Assembly (NCBI GenBank): GCA_966212235.1
Contig: CBIHPP010000011.1
Location: 248,001-312,000 of the forward strand
Length of the DNA: 64,000 nt
Source: Niastella sp966212235
GTDB lineage: Bacteria > Bacteroidota > Bacteroidia > Chitinophagales > Chitinophagaceae
Direction: 5' to 3'
Numbering within the stretch: position 1 is the first letter of the stretch; each line of letters begins with the position of its first letter. This document shows positions 27,712 through 37,107 of this stretch, piece after piece. The notes under the pieces were generated by a model. The model worked only from the letters and a program-made list of their open reading frames with translations. It had not been told where the DNA came from and did no database searches. The position numbers and the translations under genes were made by a program.

Positions 27712-29871
27712 ATGAATGTAAAAATAATCAGCCGTTGGGCAACCTTCATTATGTTTATGCTTGGTGGCGGCACCATTTGTTTAAAAGCGCAGGAGGGGTC
27801 ATCGTTTCAGCGATGTGGCACCATGCCGGTTTTGGAAAATGCCTTAAAAAGAAATCCATCCCTGCGTGCAAAATTTGAAAAACAAACCCTCGATATTCAG
27901 CAAACAGTTAACAAACGAAAATCAATAGCACAACCTCTTCGCATATATCAGGATGTTGTTTATGTACCCATTGTATTTCATATTGTTCTTACCAATCCGG
28001 CTTTGGTTACCGATGCCCAGGTATACGCACAGTTAGATACTTTAAATAAAGATTTTGGCGGTATGAACAGTAACGCCGTAAATATACCAGCAGCTTTTAA
28101 GCCTTTGTTTGGCAAATCGCATATACAGTTTAAACTGGCACAGCGAACTCCCGACGATGAACCTACTTCAGGTATTGTGCGTACCACTACCACGCGTGTT
28201 GCATTCAGTACTTTTGATGCCAGCCTTAAATATAGTTCATTGAATGGAGATGATGCCTGGGACCATGACCGTTATTTAAATGTATGGATCACCAATCTGG
28301 GAGGTGGCTATACGTTGGGATATGCAACGTATCCGGGAACAAGTGCGGCTGCTGAAGACGGGGTAGTTATTCATTATACGAGCCTGCCAGGAAGTACCAC
28401 CGCACCATTCAATGAAGGCCGTACGCTTACGCACGAAACAGGACATTACTTTTATTTATATCATATCTGGGGCGATGAAAACGGTTGTACGGGAACTGAT
28501 TATGTAGACGATACGCCCAATCAAACAACACTATCCAGTGGTTGTCCAAACGGACGTGTTATAACGGATGCCTGTACAACCACCGCCCCTGGTATTTTAT
28601 ATCAGGATTTTATGGATTATACCGATGATGCCTGTATGTTACTTTTTACAAACGATCAGGTAACACGTATGGAATCTACTTTAAACGATTATCGAGCGGG
28701 CTATTATAATTCTAATGGCGCCGAACCAGTTCCTTTGTTTAGCCTGGACGCTGCCGTGAAACAAATAAAAACGCCGGTGCAACGGGTGTGTACTCCCGCT
28801 TTTTCTCCGGTTTTTATATTGCGTAACCGGGGCACTCAAACATTAACATCGGCAGATCTCTATGCAAGTATCGATGATGGACCTGCAACCCTTATCCATT
28901 GGACGGGTTCTTTGGGCAGTCTTGATGAAACAACCCTTTCTTTGAATACAATGGCTATTACAGAAGGCAACCATATTTTAAAAGTAGTGGTTTCGTCGCC
29001 TAATGGAAGTGCAGATCAGCATACAGTCAATGATACCATTGCTACCCGCATTCAATATTACCAGGCTGTTTCTACTCCATTAACAGAAGGATTTGAAAAC
29101 AATACTTTCCCGCCTGCCAGGTGGGATATCGTTAATCCGGATAGGTCCCATAGCTGGGAATGGGTAAGTGGTGTAGGAAAAACCGGCCATGCATCGGTCG
29201 TTATACGCAACTTCAATTATCCCGTAATCGGTCAGCGGGATTACCTACGACTACCTGAAGTGAATATTACCAGTGGCGACTCAGCTTTTCTGAGCTTTCA
29301 GGTAGCCGCAGCCGTAAAGTTCGATCTATCTGCTGCCTATGATTTAGGAGATACACTACAGGTGCTGGCAAGCACAGACTGTGGAGTCACTTATACCAGT
29401 CTCTATAAAAAATGGGGCCGATCTTTAATTACTCGAAATGTGGCTACGACTTCATCGTTTATGCCCAATGCAGATGAATGGCGCAAAGATTCTGTCAACC
29501 TAACGCAGTATATCAATGCCGGACCTGTTTTACTAAGCTTTATGAATACGGCACAAAGTGAAAATAATATTTACCTTGATGACATCAATGTACATAGCCT
29601 GACTATTAATCCCAACCTCAGCGCAAAAGGTTTTATGGTTACGCCTAATCCTACTACTGGTACCATTGCTGTGCAATTATATCCAACTCCGGCTACGTTA
29701 AAAGGTATTTTCATTTATAATAGTTCAGGTCAGAAAGTGGCAGAGCAGCTTGTTAATGGTGGAGGCGCTACTTATTACCCTTTTAACCTGGGCCGTTTTG
29801 CCAATGGGGTGTATATAGTGCAGGTCATATTTAGCGACAAAAAGTATGTGCAGAAGGTGGTTAAGCAATAG
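27712..29871 (+). CDS. M43 (pappalysin-like) zinc metalloprotease, T9SS-exported
   Basis: A 719-residue secreted protein: signal peptide 1-27, propeptide to about residue 80, then an M43 catalytic domain with the extended zinc motif HETGHYFYLYH (His241, Glu242, His245, His251) and a Met-turn around FMDYTDDACM. Family members such as pappalysin and ulilysin use this HExxHxxxxxH arrangement. The C-terminal half is beta-rich, with a MAM/jelly-roll-like stretch (about 450-620), and ends in a type A type IX sorting domain (VTPNPTTGTIAVQL to the last residue). It is probably surface-bound or released and digests extracellular protein. Single gene. Confidence 0.92.
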   Translation: MNVKIISRWATFIMFMLGGGTICLKAQEGSSFQRCGTMPVLENALKRNPSLRAKFEKQTLDIQQTVNKRKSIAQPLRIYQDVVYVPIVFHIVLTNPALVTDAQVYAQLDTLNKDFGGMNSNAVNIPAAFKPLFGKSHIQFKLAQRTPDDEPTSGIVRTTTTRVAFSTFDASLKYSSLNGDDAWDHDRYLNVWITNLGGGYTLGYATYPGTSAAAEDGVVIHYTSLPGSTTAPFNEGRTLTHETGHYFYLYHIWGDENGCTGTDYVDDTPNQTTLSSGCPNGRVITDACTTTAPGILYQDFMDYTDDACMLLFTNDQVTRMESTLNDYRAGYYNSNGAEPVPLFSLDAAVKQIKTPVQRVCTPAFSPVFILRNRGTQTLTSADLYASIDDGPATLIHWTGSLGSLDETTLSLNTMAITEGNHILKVVVSSPNGSADQHTVNDTIATRIQYYQAVSTPLTEGFENNTFPPARWDIVNPDRSHSWEWVSGVGKTGHASVVIRNFNYPVIGQRDYLRLPEVNITSGDSAFLSFQVAAAVKFDLSAAYDLGDTLQVLASTDCGVTYTSLYKKWGRSLITRNVATTSSFMPNADEWRKDSVNLTQYINAGPVLLSFMNTAQSENNIYLDDINVHSLTINPNLSAKGFMVTPNPTTGTIAVQLYPTPATLKGIFIYNSSGQKVAEQLVNGGGATYYPFNLGRFANGVYIVQVIFSDKKYVQKVVKQ

Positions 29872-29891
29872 ATAAGAGAGACTGGGAGCGT

Positions 29892-30317
29892 TTATTTCTT
29901 TGATGACTCAATCTTTATTAATTTGTTTATTGCACCATTCAAATTGTTAATTAATTGTTGAGCTTTCGACCTTTCAGTCTCTGATAGCTGCCGGTTTTTC
30001 AATATTTCCGTTATCTGGTTTTTCAATTTTGAAACTTCACTGATTCCGTCATTTAATTTTTCTTCCAATTCATCGTTATAGGTTGCTAAAGAATCATATT
30101 TAATCAAAGCAGCATCAAAAAGTATTTGAACTTCATTGGTTGCTGAATCAGTTGAAAGAATAATTTTTACCATTTCCTCCCTTTTTGAGGGATCCACCAT
30201 TTGAAGTGCGTTGATAATGTCCAGGGAGTCCTGGATCCTTTTCTTTTCTGCCTGGCTTAATCCATTGTTTTTACAACAGCAGAAAAAGACAATCAGGGTT
30301 GGAATAAAAAATTTCAT
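29892..30317 (-). CDS. Small coiled-coil lipoprotein
   Basis: A 141-residue protein with a short signal and cysteine cluster (LIVFFCCCKNN) that can serve as a lipobox. The mature part is charged and helical, with a coiled coil at about residues 75-135 (LEEKLNDGISEVSKLKNQITEIL...). No family is recognised. It is convergent with the metalloprotease gene. Confidence 0.6.
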   Translation of the reverse strand: MKFFIPTLIVFFCCCKNNGLSQAEKKRIQDSLDIINALQMVDPSKREEMVKIILSTDSATNEVQILFDAALIKYDSLATYNDELEEKLNDGISEVSKLKNQITEILKNRQLSETERSKAQQLINNLNGAINKLIKIESSKK

Positions 30318-30357
30318 GTAATTCAGGTTGAAAGGTTAATAGCAATTTATAGCTATT

Positions 30358-30960
30358 TCACTGACTGACAAGAGTCTTTTGAAGTTCACATTCGCTGTGG
30401 TCGGGCGGCAGGTTTAAAAATTCGAAGACGTAACTGTCTCTAAAAGAATAATTTATGGGGTCTTTGAATTCTGCCATCAGTGATGGCAGTTTTACATTGC
30501 CCAAAGCAGAACGCTCATATAGACCGGATGAAATCTGGCGGTCCAATTCCCGAATTCCATAGCGTTCTTTTTTACACATCAGCAAATAAAACTCTTGTTC
30601 CTCCACCGTTTTGCACCGGGAAAATATAGTTATGTTATGTGTCCAGCTAATTTCTCTCAGCACTGCTGAGAGTTTTGGGTAGTTACAATACGTTTCATAA
30701 AACTGCTTCATCCGCCAAAGGTTCCTTTCAGAATATCCTTTGCAATCAGGCGCTTTTTTCTCAATATATTTTGCCAGTTCCGAAACGACTGACTTACCCC
30801 ATGCCTGGCTGGTTACCTGTTCACTGATAAATTTCCCGATATTCCAATATAAATTAATCAATTCTGTATTTACTGCCTTATATGCGCTTGCTCTGGCCTT
30901 ATTGATTAATTGAATGACTTCAATAAATTGTTGTTCATGTTGTTTCCTGGTCCGTATCAT
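30358..30960 (-). CDS. Truncated DUF1016 (YhcG) protein lacking its nuclease domain
   Basis: A 200-residue protein that is the N-terminal DUF1016_N domain of YhcG-like proteins: INKARASAYKAVNTELINLYWNIGKFISEQ, followed by YSERNLWRMKQFYETY and the ISWTHNITIFSRCK motif. Full members run to about 340-380 residues and end with a PDDEXK nuclease domain. Here the frame stops just after DSYVFEFLNLPPDHSE, exactly where the nuclease domain should begin. The next 40 bp hold only a spacer. The DNA-binding-like half may still be made, but nuclease activity is not expected. It follows the 482-residue haem-motif gene by 10 bp. Confidence 0.8.
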   Translation of the reverse strand: MIRTRKQHEQQFIEVIQLINKARASAYKAVNTELINLYWNIGKFISEQVTSQAWGKSVVSELAKYIEKKAPDCKGYSERNLWRMKQFYETYCNYPKLSAVLREISWTHNITIFSRCKTVEEQEFYLLMCKKERYGIRELDRQISSGLYERSALGNVKLPSLMAEFKDPINYSFRDSYVFEFLNLPPDHSECELQKTLVSQ

Positions 30961-30970
30961 AAATAGGCTG

Positions 30971-32419
30971 TTATTTACTCCGTTTACTTAATTTCTTTTT
31001 CCCCGCCGGCGCCGTAGCCGCGCCCATGGCAAAACTGAAATCGCTGGCGAATGTATCGGATCCTGCTACTGTTGCCCCTTTATGACACGAAAAGCAGGCG
31101 CTGCCCTGGATATAAGTTTCCAGCGTGGTATTGGCCACGTTGGTGCCCGGTTGATTCAGAATGGTAGTGTTCAGCGGAACACGCAGACTGTCCTGGGATG
31201 TCTTGCCAAAGTTTTGCGACCAGATAACATTTACGAGTTGATAGTATTGCCAAACGGAACCCGGATAATTCTGCGCAATGAATTTTTGTACCGTACTATT
31301 TACACTGGTGGCCGATTGATCAAGCGCGTTGACTCTCGTTACCTGGATAGGAGCGGGTCCTGGACCGCCCGGTTTTATATAATACGATGGCGGCTGGTTA
31401 GGCAGGCAATTGCTGCAATGCGGGTTATAGAAATTGTAGGCGCAGGTATCGCATACATTGCCGGGATTGGCCGGCACGTTATCTACCTGTTCAAACGTAG
31501 CCCATACCCAGCTTTGCTGGCTTTGTGTTTTATGCAAAATATGCAAGCCCACCAATGCCAGGATCGTATTGCGATACAAGCCCGTATTCAGGTCCTGCAC
31601 TACTGCTTTTGATAATTTATACCGCTTCCATTTCGGGTTTTTAATATCCGTTGCTTCCATCCAGGCGGCTTTACATTCAATAGCGCCAATGGTATCGGTA
31701 TTGGGAACACCATACGGCAAACTCATGCGGGTGCCTTTGCTCACATAGGCCAGCTGGTTATTGGCATTATAAAATTGATTCGCCACCACATATTTATACA
31801 GGTCTTTATTCAGCCTTACTTCATACCACACATTCGTATTGTTTTGCGCGCCCAACCAGTTCGGTCCGTTAAAAGGAAATACCTGTTGCGAACCGTTTGA
31901 ATCTATAACTGTAGAATCGATCCGGCTCATTGCTTCTTTGGAGACTTTGCTGGCAACGGTTAATACTTTGGCATTGGTGGCTACCTGTTTGCCGCTCAGC
32001 AGCAAATTCTTTTTAATTGCTTGCAATGAATTCCATGGAGCCGGCGGCGCGCCATTGGGCGGAAACAGATCTTCTTTCGTAATATACGTTTCCCATTGAA
32101 CAGGGTACATGGTATCATATGGTTTACCAAAGAAACCCCCTTCGGGCAAACTCCAGTTCAATGCAATAAATTCCCACCACGCAAAACAATTAATATCCTG
32201 CTGACTGGAAACATTATTAATATAACGACCGCCCACATCGGCCGGCACTTCACTGATAAAGGGAATGGTATCGAAACCAATAACGCAATATTTAGTATTC
32301 TTCAGGAGCGTACCGGGTTTCACTGTTTGCTGGGTTAATACAAATGAAACCAGATACAGGAGCGCAGCAATCAGGGACGCATAAAAGAATATGCGATTTC
32401 TTATAAAAGCCTTTTTCAT
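30971..32419 (-). CDS. Membrane-anchored protein with one c-type haem motif
   Basis: A 482-residue protein. Residues 7-29 are an uncleaved-looking hydrophobic anchor; the rest should lie in the periplasm. A single CxxCH motif, ACFSCHKG (Cys442, Cys445, His446), near the C-terminus is followed by SDFSFAMG. The N-terminal part has NCFAWWEFIALNWSLPEGG, and a Cys cluster CDTCAYNFYNPHCSNC lies at about 330-345. I recall proteins with the same NCFAW-xFIALNW and terminal CxxCH-DFSF pattern in proteobacteria, all annotated vaguely as cytochrome-like. It lies directly downstream of a 595-residue gene with which it probably forms one functional unit. Electron-transfer role is inference. Confidence 0.7.
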   Translation of the reverse strand: MKKAFIRNRIFFYASLIAALLYLVSFVLTQQTVKPGTLLKNTKYCVIGFDTIPFISEVPADVGGRYINNVSSQQDINCFAWWEFIALNWSLPEGGFFGKPYDTMYPVQWETYITKEDLFPPNGAPPAPWNSLQAIKKNLLLSGKQVATNAKVLTVASKVSKEAMSRIDSTVIDSNGSQQVFPFNGPNWLGAQNNTNVWYEVRLNKDLYKYVVANQFYNANNQLAYVSKGTRMSLPYGVPNTDTIGAIECKAAWMEATDIKNPKWKRYKLSKAVVQDLNTGLYRNTILALVGLHILHKTQSQQSWVWATFEQVDNVPANPGNVCDTCAYNFYNPHCSNCLPNQPPSYYIKPGGPGPAPIQVTRVNALDQSATSVNSTVQKFIAQNYPGSVWQYYQLVNVIWSQNFGKTSQDSLRVPLNTTILNQPGTNVANTTLETYIQGSACFSCHKGATVAGSDTFASDFSFAMGAATAPAGKKKLSKRSK

Positions 32420-32432
32420 GTTGGGGTGTTAT

Positions 32433-32509
32433 GATAAACAAGCTTTGGCCAAATGCGTTTTTATCATTCTATACACTCAATTTTGCTATTCAGCCAAAGC
32501 TTGTTTATC
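32433..32509. repeat. Perfect 17-bp stem hairpin between two genes
   Basis: GATAAACAAGCTTTGGC at 32433-32449 is repeated as its exact reverse complement at 32493-32509, with a 43-base loop. On the minus strand it sits in the 123-bp gap between the stop of the 595-residue gene and the start of the haem-motif gene, so it would form in their shared transcript. On that strand no T run follows. On the plus strand a T-rich run (32513-32521) follows, so it could instead stop readthrough from that side. Confidence 0.75.
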
Positions 32510-32542
32510 CGATTATTTTTTTACTGTTTGCAGTATGACGAT

Positions 32543-34330
32543 TTAATCGATCACATTCAATAAGGCTGGCATCAGGGCACCCTGGCCCGGTTGTTTTACG
32601 TCGGTAACATATAACCCTTTCAAACCGGTTGATGCATTGCCAACGGTAACAGCCACAAACAAGGCTACAGCCGGTGACGGGTAACTGTTGCCCGGAACTG
32701 CATATACCAGGTTGTTATTGACAGCTTTTACTGTTGCCTTGATATTAGGATCGGCAAACGAAACCGTTGGCCAGGTGGCCGGGTTCTTTGGATCAATGTC
32801 TGATGGCGTGGTAGAAGGCGAATAGGTGAGCGCCATATTGTATTGCGTATTGCATTTCACCAGCGGAGCAATATAAGTGCTGTTGCTTAACAGCGACATA
32901 CTGAAACCAACCGGATTGGGAACGTTTTGACTGACCATAGCCGTATATACATCTACATGAAATAGCTGCAGCGGTTGCGCATAAGCAATAGCGAGTGGCA
33001 GATTACAGGCGTATGGTGTCTGAGCTTTTGATTTAAATGCCTCGGCGAGGATCAGCATTTGCATATTTTTGGCAATTTGTCCGGCCCATTGCAGTGGGGC
33101 AAATTGCTGTGTATCGGGATCATAGCACTGCAGCTTGCTGAGCGGTGGCATCCCTTGCGGCGCCTGTACAGTAAGATGAAGGTTTAAATTATAGGTCATG
33201 CCGGTTGAAATAGTCACTTCTTTTCCGCCTCTGGTTATGGTGAAGTACGGCGATACATCACTAACACCCTGGATTTTGAATGCTGCGTTTAAGCCATTCG
33301 CCGTTAGTTGCAAATACAACCCAGGGGGGTTGTACAAAGTAGCCGACGTGCCTAAAGCAGCAACGCCATTTACACCGGCGCCAATATTGGGATCGCTGTT
33401 GCGGCCAAACTGACCATACTGGGCGCTGCATATTAAACTTTGAATGTCACTGGCAGGAATTTGTCCGCCACCGGGATAGTTGCGTAAAACAGTAGCCGCC
33501 GCTGCCAGTCCCATTTCGGTTTGCAAAGTATTGGGCGTGCTGGTCAGGTGCATAGCGCCACCGCTGGTACTGGTTGAAACGGTACCGCTGTTCCATTTAT
33601 TAAGCGGGTTGTATGCCGGGCGGCCTGTGCCGGCATCGATGACCGGTTTGCCATTTGAATCGGTTAAATACAGGTCCGACAGTTTTATCTGCGGCTTGCC
33701 TAAGGTACTTTGGTATAACGACAACACGGTATCCGGATCTGTCATCCACAACGTATTCCAGTATTCGGGGTTTTCGCAGGTGAAATCAATCCTTGTTATA
33801 TTATTGGTGTTATCCCGTTCAACCGACCATTCGCAATATTCATCCTGCCAGCCTCGTGGTCCATATGGACCAAACGGAATGGTTGCCTGAGTATTACCAA
33901 CACAACCGCAATTACCAGAACCGAAATACTGGCTGTCAAAAACCGAGCAGGGATATTGCGGAATAACCGGGAAAGTTTGTTGCTTACCCGAGCCATCTGT
34001 ATAATACCCGGTATCGGCCAGTTCAAGCAGATTGGTTGCCGTTAATTGTGAATTATTACCGAAGTAGGTGTGTAAACGGCCCGGAAAAGGGATCCAGGTA
34101 ATGGCTTTGTCAATGGGTGAAGAAGGAGGCGTGGTGTCAACAGGGTTATAGTAGTTGGGCGGTGGTGGGGTATTGGCCGTATTCCAGGGGTTGCCGGCCA
34201 TAGCCTGTTGCGTAAAACCATTTAAGTTGGTGTTCCATTGTTCCGCCAGTAATTCCTGTAAGGTAGGATTATCAGGGAAGTCATTGATCATGGCGGGCGT
34301 AAGAAATTGGAAAGACGTTTGCGTTAACAT
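32543..34330 (-). CDS. Large uncharacterised partner of the haem-motif protein
   Basis: A 595-residue protein with no signal peptide or membrane span. The most conserved-looking stretch is GPRGWQDEYCEWSV followed by ITRIDFTCENPEYWNTLW (about residues 155-190), with further marks NKWNSGTV, HLTSTPNTL, GRNSDPNIGAGVN and NPPGLYLQL. I recall this pattern in scattered proteobacterial and Bacteroidota proteins of unknown function that also sit beside CxxCH proteins. Export, if any, would have to be non-classical or Tat-independent. It is the first gene of the minus-strand unit with the haem-motif protein. No catalytic motif is recognised. Confidence 0.65.
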   Translation of the reverse strand: MLTQTSFQFLTPAMINDFPDNPTLQELLAEQWNTNLNGFTQQAMAGNPWNTANTPPPPNYYNPVDTTPPSSPIDKAITWIPFPGRLHTYFGNNSQLTATNLLELADTGYYTDGSGKQQTFPVIPQYPCSVFDSQYFGSGNCGCVGNTQATIPFGPYGPRGWQDEYCEWSVERDNTNNITRIDFTCENPEYWNTLWMTDPDTVLSLYQSTLGKPQIKLSDLYLTDSNGKPVIDAGTGRPAYNPLNKWNSGTVSTSTSGGAMHLTSTPNTLQTEMGLAAAATVLRNYPGGGQIPASDIQSLICSAQYGQFGRNSDPNIGAGVNGVAALGTSATLYNPPGLYLQLTANGLNAAFKIQGVSDVSPYFTITRGGKEVTISTGMTYNLNLHLTVQAPQGMPPLSKLQCYDPDTQQFAPLQWAGQIAKNMQMLILAEAFKSKAQTPYACNLPLAIAYAQPLQLFHVDVYTAMVSQNVPNPVGFSMSLLSNSTYIAPLVKCNTQYNMALTYSPSTTPSDIDPKNPATWPTVSFADPNIKATVKAVNNNLVYAVPGNSYPSPAVALFVAVTVGNASTGLKGLYVTDVKQPGQGALMPALLNVID

Positions 34331-34531
34331 AATACAATGTTTACTGATTAAAAAAATAGAAATTCCATTGGGAATGCGATCAGGCTTAACCAGTAAGGGC
34401 TACTAAATGGAGCAGTTGTATTATATAACCAGATGAGATAAACGATAAAGCGGGCGGGAAGGTATAGAAATAAAATGTAATAAAAACCCGTGATAATACG
34501 GTATTTTGATGACTGCAATAAAAACCAAAAC

Positions 34532-34616
34532 CGGACAAAAACTGTCCGTTTCCGTACAGTCGGTTGATTAAAATTGCAGTAACCGTCTAATATACAATAA
34601 CTTTAATATTGGCATG
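34532..34616 (+). promoter_or_regulatory. Palindromic operator pair and sigma-54-like -24 box
   Basis: Within the 325-bp divergent gap 34331-34655 there are two overlapping palindromes: CGGACA-AAAAC-TGTCCG (34532-34548) and ACTGTcCG-TTTC-CGtACAGT (34541-34560). About 50 bp downstream lies TTGGCATG (34609-34616), a near match to the sigma-54 -24 box, 40 bp before the ATG of the ABC permease; its -12 element is poor. The layout (upstream palindrome, then -24 box) is that of an enhancer-activated promoter, but the assignment is inference. Confidence 0.4.
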
Positions 34617-34655
34617 GTTTAAGAAAGTAATGACAGACTGCTTATTATAAAAGGT

Positions 34656-37049
34656 ATGATAAAAAATTATTTCAAGATTGCTGTCAGAAGCCTGTTCCGG
34701 AATGGCTTGTTTACATTCATTAATATTTTTGGGCTGGCGCTCAGTATGTCTATTGGTTTGCTGGTACTGATGCGATTAAAAGACCGGATGAATTACGACA
34801 GGTTTCACCCTCATTCAGAACGAACATACCGCATCATTACCCAAACTACAAATAAACAGGGAAACACCGTTGAGTTTGCCAGTTCCCCGTTGCCGTTAGC
34901 AACCACACTTTCTGCTAATTATAATCTGGCAGATGGCATTGCCCGCTTATATGTGCCAGGCACAAAAACAGTTACTGCTGCTAAAAAGAAATTACGCATT
35001 AAAACTGCCTTTACCGAACCGGCATTCTTTACATTGTTTGGCTTTGCATTGAAGCATGGCGATGCAGGCACGGCATTGCAGGAACCAAACAGTATTGTAT
35101 TAAACAGGGAAACAGCTTTGAAGTTTTTTGGTCGAGACAATGTGGTAGGGCAAACCATAGAGTTTGAATCGTGGGGCAATTTTCTTATAACCGGTGTGTT
35201 GAACGATGCAAAAGGAAAATCGCATATAGATTTCGATGCGTATACCTCCTTGTCAAGCATGCCGGTGCTGGAAAAGACAGGAAAATTGACTGCTATACTT
35301 AACCAGTGGAATAATTTAACGGGATGCTATACGTATATACAGGTGAAAAATGGAATTACAGAACATCAGTTAAATCAGGCAGTCGGTCAGGTGGCTGGTG
35401 ACCTGATGAAAACAGTAAAGAGAACAGGCAGGGAAAATTTATCCTTTGAAGCGCAGCCCTTACAAAAAATAATATTGGGGAAAGAATTGATGAATAACCT
35501 GGGTGATACCGGGTCGCGTAGTAAAACATGGTCTGAAGTCATTATAGCCTTTATCATTTTACTAATGGCATGCTTTAACTATACCAATCTTTCTATTGCC
35601 CGTTCGTTGAAAAGAGGTAAAGAAATAGGCATCCGGAAAGTGGCCGGCGCCATGCGACAGCAGGTATTCATACAATTTATTATAGAATCGTTGTTGACAG
35701 CATTATTGTCGCTTGGGCTGGCTTATGTTATTTTACAATTGATCATGGATTATGCGCCATTTGCGTCGGAAATGATTCCGGCCGGAGCAACCATCGACAT
35801 GAGTTTGTTCGGGTGGTTCCTGTTGTTCAGTTTGTTTGCCGGATTGCTGGCAGGCGTTATACCAGCCTGGGCGCTTTCTGCATTTAAACCGGTTGATGTA
35901 TTAAAAAACCTGACCACCATCCGGTTGTTCGGTGGTGATCGCTTCCGGAAAACACTAACCGTAGCCCAATTTTCCATTTCGTTAATGATCGTCATTTTTA
36001 CCAGTATTTTTTCACGCCAGTTTCATTATATGGCCACCGCAGATCCGGGATTCCGGCGTGATAATATGCTGAACATTACTTTGAACGGAAACGGTTACAA
36101 CGTGCTTAACAATGCGATTTCCCGTTTACATGGCGTAGAACAGGTATCGGCGTCTTCTGATTTGCCAGGAAGGTTTGACAATGATCATTGCCTGGTAAAA
36201 CCGGAGCCAGGTAGCGAGCCGATACAGATGGATTATATTGATGTAGATGCAGCATTTATCAGCAATATGGATTTAAGGCTATTGGCGGGCAGCACATTTC
36301 CTGCTTCTGGTACCGATATACGGGAGCAATATGTGGTTGCGAATGAAAAAGCAATACAGGTCTTAAAGGTACGGACACCTGCCGATGCCATAGGCAGGCT
36401 TTTATGGATAAATGACACTGTACAGGTACAGATAGTTGGGGTAATAAAAGATTTTTATGCACGGGGGCTTGACATGCCTTTATCGTCCCTGCTTTTGCGC
36501 AATCGTTCTTCCCAATTCAACTACCTGAACGTACGTGCTGTTGCCGCACAGCACAAAGGACTTATTGCGGCTTTGCAAAAAACATGGAACGCCAATAGTC
36601 CAGACCAGCCTTTCCAATATGCCTGGTTAAAAGAAGAATTATATGAACGAAAATCCGCATGGGGCACTGTGTCCATGCTGGGTTTTCTGGCCATTATAGC
36701 CATTACCATCGCCTGTCTTGGATTATTGGGAATGGTGATGTATACGACAGAAACGCGCAGGAAAGAAATCGGCATTCGTAAAGTGATGGGTGCCGGTGTA
36801 TACACCATTATGTTACTACTGTCGAAAGGATATTTAAAATTGGTAGTCATCGCTGGCGCCATCGCATTGCCGGTAAGCTACGTGGCAGGCTGGTTGTTTC
36901 TGAATATTTTTGCTAATCGTATAACTATTGGCGCTGGCATGCTGGCCGGCAGTTTTATGGGATTGCTGTTGCTTGTAATATTGACAATCGGCATCCGGAT
37001 TTTTCGCATGGCCACAACCAACCCGGTTACCAGTTTGAGAACGGAATAG
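34656..37049 (+). CDS. MacB/FtsX-type ABC transporter permease
   Basis: A 797-residue permease of the large Bacteroidota class that begins MIKNYFKIAVRSLFRNGLFTFINIFGLALS. It has an N-terminal membrane helix, a MacB periplasmic core domain, three helices with the FtsX motif KRGKEIGIRKVAGAMRQQ (about residue 325), a second periplasmic domain, and a second FtsX block TRRKEIGIRKVMGAGVYTI. No ATPase gene is adjacent, which is usual for these genes: they are thought to share an ATPase encoded elsewhere. Likely mechanotransmission or export role at the envelope. Upstream lies a palindromic operator with a possible sigma-54 promoter. Confidence 0.93.
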   Translation: MIKNYFKIAVRSLFRNGLFTFINIFGLALSMSIGLLVLMRLKDRMNYDRFHPHSERTYRIITQTTNKQGNTVEFASSPLPLATTLSANYNLADGIARLYVPGTKTVTAAKKKLRIKTAFTEPAFFTLFGFALKHGDAGTALQEPNSIVLNRETALKFFGRDNVVGQTIEFESWGNFLITGVLNDAKGKSHIDFDAYTSLSSMPVLEKTGKLTAILNQWNNLTGCYTYIQVKNGITEHQLNQAVGQVAGDLMKTVKRTGRENLSFEAQPLQKIILGKELMNNLGDTGSRSKTWSEVIIAFIILLMACFNYTNLSIARSLKRGKEIGIRKVAGAMRQQVFIQFIIESLLTALLSLGLAYVILQLIMDYAPFASEMIPAGATIDMSLFGWFLLFSLFAGLLAGVIPAWALSAFKPVDVLKNLTTIRLFGGDRFRKTLTVAQFSISLMIVIFTSIFSRQFHYMATADPGFRRDNMLNITLNGNGYNVLNNAISRLHGVEQVSASSDLPGRFDNDHCLVKPEPGSEPIQMDYIDVDAAFISNMDLRLLAGSTFPASGTDIREQYVVANEKAIQVLKVRTPADAIGRLLWINDTVQVQIVGVIKDFYARGLDMPLSSLLLRNRSSQFNYLNVRAVAAQHKGLIAALQKTWNANSPDQPFQYAWLKEELYERKSAWGTVSMLGFLAIIAITIACLGLLGMVMYTTETRRKEIGIRKVMGAGVYTIMLLLSKGYLKLVVIAGAIALPVSYVAGWLFLNIFANRITIGAGMLAGSFMGLLLLVILTIGIRIFRMATTNPVTSLRTE

Positions 37050-37107
37050 AATGACACGTGCCTTGCAGAAATATGGAATTTTGCCAAACACTAAAAAGCA
37101 GCATTCT

